Shown here piece by piece: positions 1 to 5,415 of a DNA stretch of 9,848 nt. A program made the translations under genes and the position numbers. This DNA is from Dactylosporangium sp. AC04546 (GTDB taxonomy: Bacteria; Actinomycetota; Actinomycetes; Mycobacteriales; Micromonosporaceae). The first letter of the stretch is position 1. Every line of letters begins with the position of its first letter. The stretch is taken from contig NZ_JAHYSG010000209.1 in the NCBI RefSeq assembly GCF_022095675.1, positions 1-9,848 on the forward strand, read 5' to 3'. The notes under the pieces were generated by a model that saw only the letters and a program-made list of their open reading frames with translations, made no database searches and was not told the DNA's origin.

Positions 1-40
1 GCCCAAGGCCCGCCGCCCAAGGCCCGCCGCCCAAGGCCCG
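1..40. repeat. 14-bp G/C-tract tandem repeat, about 2.8 copies
   Basis: The unit GCCCAAGGCCCGCC is repeated perfectly from the window edge. It gives six CCC tracts (2-4, 9-11, 16-18, 23-25, 30-32, 37-39), each separated by exactly 4 nt. The minus strand therefore carries six GGG tracts with 4-nt loops, which fits the canonical G-quadruplex pattern. The array starts at or before the window edge, so its full length is unknown. The repeat itself is read directly; quadruplex formation is inference. Confidence 0.85.
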
Positions 41-241
41 AGGCCGACCGCCCGAGCTCAGGTCCCTGGCGCCCTAAGACCGCCGCCCGAAGCCGGCCAC
101 ACGGCGCCGCCGAAACCGTGCCGCCCCGAGCCCTGGCGCGCTAAGGCCGCCGGCCGAAGCCGACGCTCCGGAGCCGCGCCGCCCCAAGGCACCGCCCCGA
201 GACCCACCGCCTGGAGGGCGCCGCCCCGAGGGTGCCCGTCG
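41..241. other. Non-coding low-complexity tail downstream of the helicase, with a decayed direct repeat
   Basis: This very GC-rich stretch is made of variants of CCGCCC(G/A)AGGCC-like words. Positions 64-97 and 131-164 match at 30 of 34 bases, an offset of 67 bp. This suggests a longer repeat that has decayed by point mutation. I see no gene with a credible start, no Shine-Dalgarno and no hairpin followed by a T tract. It lies just past the stop of the minus-strand helicase gene, so it may be the 3' untranslated region of that transcript or the flank of a gene outside the window. Confidence 0.5.
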
Positions 242-2275
242 CTACGCGCCGCGCAGGCGTTTCAGGGCGCCTCGCACCAGGTCGGGCTTTGTCGTGTACC
301 AGAACGGGGGGAGGGACGCGCGGAGGTAGGCGCCGTACGTGCGAGCGGTCTCCAGCCGGGAGTCCAGCACCGCCACCACGCCCTTGTCCGTGCCCGCGCG
401 GATCAGGCGGCCCACGCCCTGGGCCAGGCGGACGGCGGCGATCGGGACGCTGATCGCGGCGAAGCCCGAGCCGCCCGAGGCGTCGACCGAGGCGGAGCGG
501 GCGGCGGCCAGCGGCTCGTCGGGGCGGGGGAACGGGAGGCGGTCGATGATGACCAGCTGGCAGGCGTCGCCCGGGACGTCGACGCCCTGCCAGAGCGACA
601 TGACGCCGAGCAGGCAGCTGTTGCGGTCCTCGCGGAACTTGCGGACCAGGATGGGCAGCGCCTCCTCGCCCTGCAGCAGGATCTTGATGCCGGGCGTGCG
701 GGCGCGGAGGACCTCGGCGGCGCGCTCGGCGGCGCGGCGGGACGAGAACAGGCCCAGGGCGCGGCCGCCCAGGGCCTCGACCAGCTCGACCATCTCGTTG
801 GCCGCCGCGTCGGGCAGGCCGGAGGTCTGCGGCCGGGGCAGGTGGGCCGCGACGTAGAGGATGCCCTGCTTCGCATAGTCGAACGGGGAGCCGACGTCGA
901 GCGAGCTCCACGGCAGCTCGTCGCGGGCGGCGTCGGCGCGGATCACCGCCTCGCGCGCCGCGTCGGCCGGGGAGCCGGGGGCGGTCGGCGACGCGGGCGG
1001 CGCGACCGGCAGGCCGAGGGAGCGGGCCACGGTGTCGAACTGGCCGCCCAGCGCGAGGGTCGCCGAGGTGGCCACGACCGTCCGCTCGTGGAACAGGTGG
1101 ATGTTGAGGGTGCCGGCGACGGACAGCGGCGCGATGACGACGGCGCGGCGGCCGCGGTCGTCGCGCTCGATCCAGGTGACGTCGTGGTCGGCGTTGGCGA
1201 GCATGCGCTGCGCGATCTTGGTCAGGTCGCTGATCATCGTCTTGGCCTGCTGCTTGCGGACCGGGTCGCCGTCGTCGGCCTTGACGTCGCCGATCGCGTC
1301 GAGGGCCTTGCGGCCGCCCGCGTCGAGCAGCGTGAGGGCCTCGGCGAGCGGGGTGGGCAGCGCGCCCGTGAGCCGGCCGGGCGGGGCGTCGGCGAGGGCG
1401 ACCGTGAGCGCGTCGCCGGCCTCCATCAGGCGGTCGGCCACGTCGTCGTCGACATAGGACCGGCAGCGGCGCGCGGAGCGCTCCAGCAGGTCGGGGGTCA
1501 GCTCGGCCTGCGACGCGGAGCTGACCCGGTCGGCCAGCTCGTGCGCCTCGTCGACGACCAGCAGGTCGTGCGGCGGGATGATCTGCCGGCCGGAGAGCAT
1601 GTCGACGGCGAGCAGGCTGTGGTTGGTCACCACCAGGTCGACCTCGCGGGCGCGGGCCCGGGACGCCTCGGCGAAGCACTCCGCGCCATAGGGGCAGCGC
1701 TGCGCGCCCACGCACTCGCGGGCCGGCATCGAGACCATCTTCCAGGCCGAGTCGTCGACGCCCGGGTCGAGCTCGTCGCGGTCGCCGGTCTCGGTCTCCA
1801 TCGCCCAGTCGCGCAGCCGGTCGATCTGCTTGCCCAGCCGGCCCGCCTCGCCGAGCCACTTCGTCTGCCTGGTCTCACCCACGTCGAACAGCGCGTCGTC
1901 GGGCTCGTCGGCCGACGTGCCCTCCAGCCGGGCCAGGCACAGATAGTGATGGCGCCCCTTCAGCACCGCGAACGTGGGCCGCCGGCCCAGGACCGGCTCG
2001 ACCGCCTCGGCGAGCCGCGGCAGGTCGTGGTCGACCAGCTGCGACTGGAGGGCCAGCGTGGCGGTCGACACCACCACCGGCCCCTTCACCAGCAGCGAGG
2101 GCACCAGATAGGCCAGCGACTTGCCCGTGCCCGTGCCGGCCTGCACGAGCAGGTGCTCGTCCCGGTCGGCGGCGGTGGCGATGGCCTCGGCCATCCGTTG
2201 CTGCCCGGGCCGCTCGGCGCCGCCGGGCACCGCGCCGACGGCCGCGGCGAGAAGGTCGGAGACGGAGGCTTTCAC
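242..2275 (-). CDS. dinG: DinG/XPD-family ATP-dependent DNA helicase with Fe-S cluster
   Basis: Superfamily 2 helicase of the DinG/XPD group, expected to unwind DNA 5' to 3' and to act on repair or replication intermediates such as R-loops. The 677 residues show all core motifs: Walker A QAGTGTGKS (45-53), motif Ia STATLALQSQL (70-80), DEAH box (242-245), ATSATL (402-407), SSRRAAE (511-517), SLWQGVDVPG (560-569) and QGVGRLIR (619-626). Four cysteines (113, 188, 194, 200) lie between Walker A and DEAH, matching the [4Fe-4S] ligand layout of E. coli DinG. There is no N-terminal exonuclease domain as in the Firmicute DinG fusions. The GTG start has no Shine-Dalgarno, but a TAGCGT hexamer ends 8 nt before it, suggesting a leaderless or nearly leaderless mRNA. 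It is transcribed away from the DUF402 gene across a 40-bp gap. The family call is firm; the exact substrate is not shown by sequence. Confidence 0.95.
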   Translation of the reverse strand: MKASVSDLLAAAVGAVPGGAERPGQQRMAEAIATAADRDEHLLVQAGTGTGKSLAYLVPSLLVKGPVVVSTATLALQSQLVDHDLPRLAEAVEPVLGRRPTFAVLKGRHHYLCLARLEGTSADEPDDALFDVGETRQTKWLGEAGRLGKQIDRLRDWAMETETGDRDELDPGVDDSAWKMVSMPARECVGAQRCPYGAECFAEASRARAREVDLVVTNHSLLAVDMLSGRQIIPPHDLLVVDEAHELADRVSSASQAELTPDLLERSARRCRSYVDDDVADRLMEAGDALTVALADAPPGRLTGALPTPLAEALTLLDAGGRKALDAIGDVKADDGDPVRKQQAKTMISDLTKIAQRMLANADHDVTWIERDDRGRRAVVIAPLSVAGTLNIHLFHERTVVATSATLALGGQFDTVARSLGLPVAPPASPTAPGSPADAAREAVIRADAARDELPWSSLDVGSPFDYAKQGILYVAAHLPRPQTSGLPDAAANEMVELVEALGGRALGLFSSRRAAERAAEVLRARTPGIKILLQGEEALPILVRKFREDRNSCLLGVMSLWQGVDVPGDACQLVIIDRLPFPRPDEPLAAARSASVDASGGSGFAAISVPIAAVRLAQGVGRLIRAGTDKGVVAVLDSRLETARTYGAYLRASLPPFWYTTKPDLVRGALKRLRGA

Positions 2276-2283
2276 GCCAACGC

Positions 2284-2289
2284 ACGCTA
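2284..2289 (-). promoter_or_regulatory. Putative -10 element of the helicase gene (leaderless)
   Basis: On the minus strand TAGCGT (TAnnnT) ends 8 nt before the GTG at 2275, which places transcription initiation at or within about 2 nt of the start codon. No good -35 is visible 16-18 nt upstream (GGAATT is the closest position). The identical hexamer stands before the GroES-like gene. This is inference from pattern and spacing only. Confidence 0.4.
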
Positions 2290-2315
2290 CTCGCCACGTA
2301 CGACAGAATTCCTCT

Positions 2316-2816
2316 ATGACCCAAGTGCGTGTCGTCTACCGCAAGTTCGACGGATCGCTCCACTGGAACTACGAGACGAGGCTTCTGGGCGAGGACGACC
2401 ACGGCATCTGGGTCGGCGCCGACAGCGGCACGATCGTCCACCGTGGACCGACGCGCACCGGCCCGGTGGAGGGCCCGCACGTGCTGCTCTTCCCCCGGCA
2501 GAGCTGGTGGACGGCGTGCTTCAACGCCGCGCCGCACCGCACGGAGATCTACTGCGACATCACCACCGTGCCGCACTGGCTCGGTGAGACGGAGGTCACC
2601 GCGATCGACCTCGACCTCGACGTGCGGCGCCGGAGGGCCGGCGCCGTGGAGCTCCTCGACGAGGACGAGTTCGCCGCCCACCAGATCAAATATGCCTATC
2701 CGTCTGATGTGGTGGCCGAGGCCGAGGCCAGCGCCGCCTGGCTGTTCGAGAACGTGCGCGACCGCAACGAACCGTTCGGCTCGAAGTACCACGAATGGCT
2801 AAAATTCGTCGCCTAG
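2316..2816 (+). CDS. DUF402 family protein (FomD-like predicted nucleotide phosphohydrolase)
   Basis: This is a 166-residue soluble protein of the DUF402/FomD family. Characterised members are divalent-metal-dependent hydrolases of nucleotides, such as the nucleoside-diphosphatase type of Streptomyces and FomD of fosfomycin biosynthesis. Visible family features are WW(T)ACFN (64-70), the acidic ...EIYCDI segment (77-82), the DLDLDVRR strand (98-105) that supplies metal-binding aspartates, DEDEF (116-120), and a C-terminal helix ending KYHEWLKFVA. The ATG at 2316 gives the usual family length; the frame stays open upstream only because it runs antisense to the helicase gene. No Shine-Dalgarno is seen. 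A weak CAGAAT hexamer 6 nt before the ATG would fit a leaderless mRNA. Its 3' end overlaps the sigma factor gene by 18 bp, tail to tail. Family call good; substrate unknown. Confidence 0.85.
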   Translation: MTQVRVVYRKFDGSLHWNYETRLLGEDDHGIWVGADSGTIVHRGPTRTGPVEGPHVLLFPRQSWWTACFNAAPHRTEIYCDITTVPHWLGETEVTAIDLDLDVRRRRAGAVELLDEDEFAAHQIKYAYPSDVVAEAEASAAWLFENVRDRNEPFGSKYHEWLKFVA

Positions 2817-3674
2817 CCCGTGCAGTTTGGCCGGGTTGAGCTGGTTGTAGAGGCCCGTCACCAGACCGGAAGGGCTGACGGACAGGCTGCACACCGCGTA
2901 GCCGTCGGACATCCGCACGAGAATGCCCAGGTCGCCGTTGACGAGCGCCGGCACCACCTCCCATCCGGACCGCTGCGCCTGGCGGTACAGGCCGAGCACG
3001 AACCGGCCGACCTGCAGCGCGCCCTCGATCGGCCGCTTCGCCGCCTGAGCGACGCCTCCGCCGTCGCCGATCGCGACGACGTCGGGCGCGAGCACCTTGA
3101 GCAGGGCGTCGAGGTCACCACCGGAGGCGGCCGCGGTGAACGCCGCGAACACCTCCGCCTGCCGGGCGCGTGACGTGGTGTGACGGAGTTCGCCCGCCGA
3201 GACGGCCCGCCGCGCCCGGGACGCCAGCTGTCTGGCGTTTTCAGCAGTGGTACCGAGAGTGCCCGCCACCTCCCCGAACGGCACCGCGAACACGTCGTGC
3301 AGGACGAACGCCACCCGCTGCTCCGGACTGAGCGTGTCGAGGATCAGCAGCAGCGCCAGGCTGACGCTCTCACTGAGCGCGACCGACTCGCCCGGGTCGG
3401 CGCCGAGATCCTGCAGGCGCTCCACGATCGGCTCGGGCAGCCACTGCCCCACATACGCCTCACGCCGCACCCGCGCGGACCGCAGCACGTCGAGGCACAG
3501 CCGCCCGGTCACGGTGGTCAGCCAGGCCCGCAGGTCGACGATCTGGTCCTGGTCCGCCGCCGCGTACCGCAGCCAGGCCTCCTGCACGACGTCCTCGGCG
3601 TCGGCCCGGCTGCCCAGCATCCGGTACGCGACGCCGAACAGGTGGCCCCGATGCGCGCTGAACACGTCCGTCAC
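2799..3674 (-). CDS. ECF41-type RNA polymerase sigma factor with C-terminal SnoaL-like domain (SigJ-like)
   Basis: This 291-residue alternative sigma factor has region 2 at about residues 1-70 (HLFGVAYRMLGSRADAEDVVQE, positions 11-32), region 4 at about 105-160 (LDTLSPEQRVAFVLHDVF followed by a helix-turn-helix), and a SnoaL-like domain at about 170-285. Diagnostic ECF41 motifs are present: WLPEP in the linker (78-82), DGGG (204-207) and NPAKL near the C-terminus (280-284; the family form is NPDKL). In ECF41 proteins the fused domain replaces a separate anti-sigma factor and modulates activity. The GTG start lacks a clear Shine-Dalgarno. The usual ECF41 partner, a carboxymuconolactone-decarboxylase-like or oxidoreductase gene, is not next door: the neighbours are a DUF402 gene (18-bp convergent overlap) and a divergent phosphodiesterase-like gene. 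I see no TGTCACA-type ECF41 target upstream, so autoregulation is not supported. The ECF41 class is confident; its stimulus and regulon are unknown. Confidence 0.92.
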   Translation of the reverse strand: MTDVFSAHRGHLFGVAYRMLGSRADAEDVVQEAWLRYAAADQDQIVDLRAWLTTVTGRLCLDVLRSARVRREAYVGQWLPEPIVERLQDLGADPGESVALSESVSLALLLILDTLSPEQRVAFVLHDVFAVPFGEVAGTLGTTAENARQLASRARRAVSAGELRHTTSRARQAEVFAAFTAAASGGDLDALLKVLAPDVVAIGDGGGVAQAAKRPIEGALQVGRFVLGLYRQAQRSGWEVVPALVNGDLGILVRMSDGYAVCSLSVSPSGLVTGLYNQLNPAKLHGLGDEF

Positions 3675-3722
3675 GGGGTCAATTCAAGCAGCATTTACCC
3701 GTCGGGCGATATGTGCATTAAG

Positions 3723-3728
3723 TACGAT
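3723..3728 (+). promoter_or_regulatory. Putative -10 element of the phosphodiesterase-like gene (leaderless)
   Basis: TACGAT fits the actinomycete TAnnnT -10 and ends 6 nt before the ATG at 3735, so transcription would start at the ATG itself. This agrees with the absence of any Shine-Dalgarno there. It sits in a 60-bp divergent gap that is noticeably more AT-rich than its surroundings. No convincing -35 is seen at 16-18 nt. Confidence 0.45.
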
Positions 3729-3734
3729 TTGCGA

Positions 3735-4676
3735 ATGAGCAATGGTCTCGCCTCGGTCGCCGGCGGCCTCGTCGGCCTCGCGGCGCTCGGTGCGCTCGGC
3801 GCGGCGGCCGCGGCCCGCGCCCGCCGCGGCAAGCCCTACCTCGCCCGCGGGCTCTACGTGGCACTCGACGGCCCGGCCGACCCGGCGGTCACCGCGGCCC
3901 GGGCCGGCTACGCCGGGGTTGAGGTCGGCGTGCGACTGGTCGCCGGCGAGCTGCGGCTGACCTGCGCGATGCCGCCCGGCGAGGAGCCGCCGACGTTCGC
4001 GCAGGCGGTGCTGACGCCGCTGGCCAACCGGGTCGCCGGCAACGCGCTCGGCCGCGTGCACCCCCGGCGGGCCGAGCCGTTCCTGCTGCTGGTCCGCTCG
4101 CAGGTGGGCTCGCCGTACGAGGTGCTGGCCCGGCTCCTGCGCCCGCACAGTGCGATCCTCACCACATTCCTGGGCGGCCGGGTGATCCCGGGCGCGATCA
4201 CCGTCCTGCTCACCGGGCCCCACTGGGCGCGGGCCGACCTGCTCGGCGCGTACGAGCGGCACACCTTCCTGGAAGGGCGGCTCAGCGATCTGGAGCCGGG
4301 CGGGCTGCCCGTCACGGTCGCGCCGATGGTGAGCGACGCGCTCGCGGCGCGGCTGCGGTACGACCCGCACGAGGAGTGGCCGGAGTTCCCGGCCGAGGCC
4401 CGGCACATCGTTCGCTCGCTGGTCAGGGCCGCGCACGGCGACGGCCGGCGGGTGCGGTTCATCGACGTGCCCGAGTCGCCCCGCCGGATCCGCACGGCGT
4501 TCTGGCAGGAGCTCCAGGCGGCGGAGGTCGACCTGATCGGCAGCCGGCACCGCGGGGCGCTCGCGCGGTTCCTCCGCCGGCCCGTCCAGCGCGAGTTCAA
4601 ACACCGCGCGGAGACGGCGCGGTACACGCCGGAGCGGCAACCAGTCAAAGGTGAACCACAGGTAAACGGGACATGA
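3735..4676 (+). CDS. Membrane-anchored protein related to the PLC-like/GDPD phosphodiesterase barrel, probably catalytically dead
   Basis: This 313-residue protein starts with one hydrophobic segment (about 5-27) followed by RARRGK, which suggests an N-terminal membrane anchor or uncleaved signal with the rest outside. Remembered features of the phosphoinositide-PLC-like/AIM6-type bacterial family can be followed along its length: a VExxV strand plus L(x)GEL (62-74), SPYEVLARLL (126-135), GAITVLLTG (153-161), FLEGRLSDL (178-186), PMVSD (197-201), AHGDGRRVRF (233-242), EVDLIGS (264-270) and a final LARFL (276-280). The HAHNDYEH-type catalytic motif expected near the start of the barrel is replaced by LYVALDGPADP (40-50). 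The VEAD metal site reads VEVG (62-65), and the VAHD histidine is missing (LTCAM, 75-79). I therefore infer a pseudoenzyme, perhaps a binding or scaffolding protein. It diverges from the sigma gene, and its last codons lie inside a PHO box. The family link comes from memory; a search could overturn it. Confidence 0.6.
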   Translation: MSNGLASVAGGLVGLAALGALGAAAAARARRGKPYLARGLYVALDGPADPAVTAARAGYAGVEVGVRLVAGELRLTCAMPPGEEPPTFAQAVLTPLANRVAGNALGRVHPRRAEPFLLLVRSQVGSPYEVLARLLRPHSAILTTFLGGRVIPGAITVLLTGPHWARADLLGAYERHTFLEGRLSDLEPGGLPVTVAPMVSDALAARLRYDPHEEWPEFPAEARHIVRSLVRAAHGDGRRVRFIDVPESPRRIRTAFWQELQAAEVDLIGSRHRGALARFLRRPVQREFKHRAETARYTPERQPVKGEPQVNGT

Positions 4677-4678
4677 AC
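4646..4678 (-). promoter_or_regulatory. PHO box: three 11-bp direct repeats (PhoP/RegX3-type binding site)
   Basis: On the minus strand three consecutive 11-mers read GTTCATGTCCC (4678-4668), GTTTACCTGTG (4667-4657) and GTTCACCTTTG (4656-4646). All start with GTTYAY and are in perfect 11-bp register, one DNA turn apart. This matches the actinomycete PhoP box (GTTCACC-type direct repeat units of 11 nt) that controls phosphate-starvation genes. It lies 109 bp upstream of the PhoU-like/pit operon and covers the last codons and stop of the preceding gene. Whether it activates or represses cannot be read from sequence. A PhoP/RegX3-bound operator is the best explanation. Confidence 0.75.
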
Positions 4679-4679
4679 G

Positions 4680-4699
4680 GCCAGCTGGCGGGGGCTGGC
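4680..4699 (+). terminator. Possible GC-rich hairpin after the phosphodiesterase-like gene
   Basis: GCCAGC (4680-4685) can pair with GCTGGC (4694-4699) across an 8-nt loop, beginning 3 nt after the TGA. The left arm is also part of a perfect 10-bp palindrome, GCCAGCTGGC (4680-4689). No T tract follows, so this would be an L-shaped actinomycete-type terminator at best. It could equally be an extra operator between the PHO box and the promoter. Confidence 0.25.
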
Positions 4700-4714
4700 G
4701 CCTCGGCGTCGATC

Positions 4715-4732
4715 TAGGCTTACCCCTACGAT
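4715..4732 (+). promoter_or_regulatory. Candidate -10 elements of the PhoU-like/pit operon
   Basis: Two TAnnnT hexamers stand downstream of the PHO box: TAGGCT (4715-4720) and TACGAT (4727-4732, the same word as before the phosphodiesterase-like gene). Neither has a recognisable -35 at 16-18 nt, which would suit an activator-dependent promoter. The leader would be about 50-60 nt and would contain a small hairpin, CCCCC-AGCC-GGGGG (4734-4747). The box-to-hexamer distance is 36-48 bp, longer than in classic activated Pho promoters. Confidence 0.4.
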
Positions 4733-4775
4733 TCCCCCAGCCGGGGGATGTCCGGCGCCCCGTTGACTGACGATC

Positions 4776-4780
4776 GAGGT
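4776..4780 (+). promoter_or_regulatory. Shine-Dalgarno deciding the PhoU-like start
   Basis: GAGGT lies 6 nt before the GTG at 4787. The in-frame ATG at 4748 has only a GGGGG run directly touching it, part of a hairpin, so 4787 is preferred. Confidence 0.6.
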
Positions 4781-4786
4781 CATGCT

Positions 4787-5413
4787 GTGCGGTTGAGGCT
4801 GCGTCCCAGCGACGATTCGTTCTACGAGTTCTTCAGCCGTGCGGCCGCGAACCTCGTGAAGGGCACGGACCTGCTCGCGGAGCTGGCTCTGCCGGGCGCC
4901 GACGTGCAGTCGATCAGCGAACGCCTGGTCGAGGTCGAGCACGACAGCGACGCGATCACGCACGAGCTGTACAAGAAGATCAACTCCAGCTTCATCACCC
5001 CGTTCGACCGCGAGGACATCTACCGGCTCGGGTCGCTGCTCGACGACGTCATGGACCACCTGGAGGCGGTCGGCAGCCTGCTGTACCTCTACGGCCTCAC
5101 CAAGCTCCCCGCGCTCCCCCGCGAGATCCACGAGATCGTCAAGGTGCTCGACCAGCAGTCGCGCCTCACCGCCGACGCCATGCCTCGGCTCAAGACGATG
5201 AAGGACCTCGAGGACTACTGGGTCGAGTGCAACCGGCTGGAGAACGAGGGTGACAGCGCCTACCGGATGGCCCTCGTCCGGTTGTTCTCCGGCGAGTACG
5301 ACGCGCTCACCGTCCTCAAGATGAAGGAGGTCGTCGACGAACTGGAGGCGGCCTGCGACGCCTTCGAGCACGTGGCGAACACGGTCGAGACGATCGTGGT
5401 CAAGGAGTCCTAG
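4787..5413 (+). CDS. PhoU-like (DUF47) Pit accessory protein
   Basis: This is a 208-residue, all-helical cytoplasmic protein of the DUF47/TIGR00153 family, the PhoU-like partners encoded next to Pit phosphate transporters (called pap in Streptomyces). It starts in the way I remember for actinobacterial members, with RLRPSDDSFYEFF (4-16). It carries the acidic, metal-binding type helices of the PhoU fold: EVEHDSD (49-55), FDREDIYRLGSLLDDVMDHLE (about 73-93), RLENEGDSAYR (150-160) and VVDELEAACDAFEHVAN (182-198). The GTG start with a spaced GAGGT motif gives the usual length; an ATG 39 bp upstream would add 13 residues. The stop is immediately followed by the transporter frame, so the two are translationally coupled. 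Its role is inferred: modulating phosphate flux through Pit. The PHO box upstream indicates control by phosphate. Confidence 0.9.
   Translation: MRLRLRPSDDSFYEFFSRAAANLVKGTDLLAELALPGADVQSISERLVEVEHDSDAITHELYKKINSSFITPFDREDIYRLGSLLDDVMDHLEAVGSLLYLYGLTKLPALPREIHEIVKVLDQQSRLTADAMPRLKTMKDLEDYWVECNRLENEGDSAYRMALVRLFSGEYDALTVLKMKEVVDELEAACDAFEHVANTVETIVVKES
5402..5407 (+). promoter_or_regulatory. Strong Shine-Dalgarno for pit, pointing to a non-canonical start
   Basis: AAGGAG lies in the last codons of the PhoU-like gene. It is 8 nt from the ATC at 5416 and 5 nt from the GTC at 5413, but 44 nt from the first canonical start, GTG at 5452. The motif is well formed and correctly placed for a start right at the TAG stop of the upstream gene. 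Confidence 0.65.
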
Positions 5414-5415
5414 TC

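Noticed and set aside
1..144. Open plus-strand frame from the window edge to a TAA at 142-144
   Set aside because: It is Pro/Arg/Ala-rich without a recognisable domain, and the region is repetitive. An open frame of this length is expected at this GC content.
141..1859. Long open frames antisense or out of frame to the helicase, including 842-2587 on the plus strand
   Set aside because: They are Arg/Gly/Pro-rich translations typical of empty frames in high-GC DNA, while the helicase frame carries all family motifs.
2121..2315. N-terminal extension of the DUF402 gene to 2121
   Set aside because: The extension lies antisense to the helicase N-terminus and its translation is low-complexity. 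ATG 2316 gives the normal family length.
2791..2809. Inverted repeat ACGAAT-7 nt-ATTCGT at the DUF402/sigma overlap, considered as a bidirectional terminator
   Set aside because: The stem is only 6 bp and mostly A-T, lies inside both coding ends and has no T tract, so it is too weak to call.
3180..3734. N-terminal extension of the phosphodiesterase-like gene to 3180
   Set aside because: It runs antisense through the sigma factor gene. ATG 3735 is followed directly by a hydrophobic anchor and preceded by a well-placed -10 hexamer.
3675..3734. ECF41-type promoter (TGTCACA ... CGTC) in the sigma/phosphodiesterase divergent gap
   Set aside because: I could not find the -35 word on either strand of the gap, so autoregulation or control of the neighbour is not supported.
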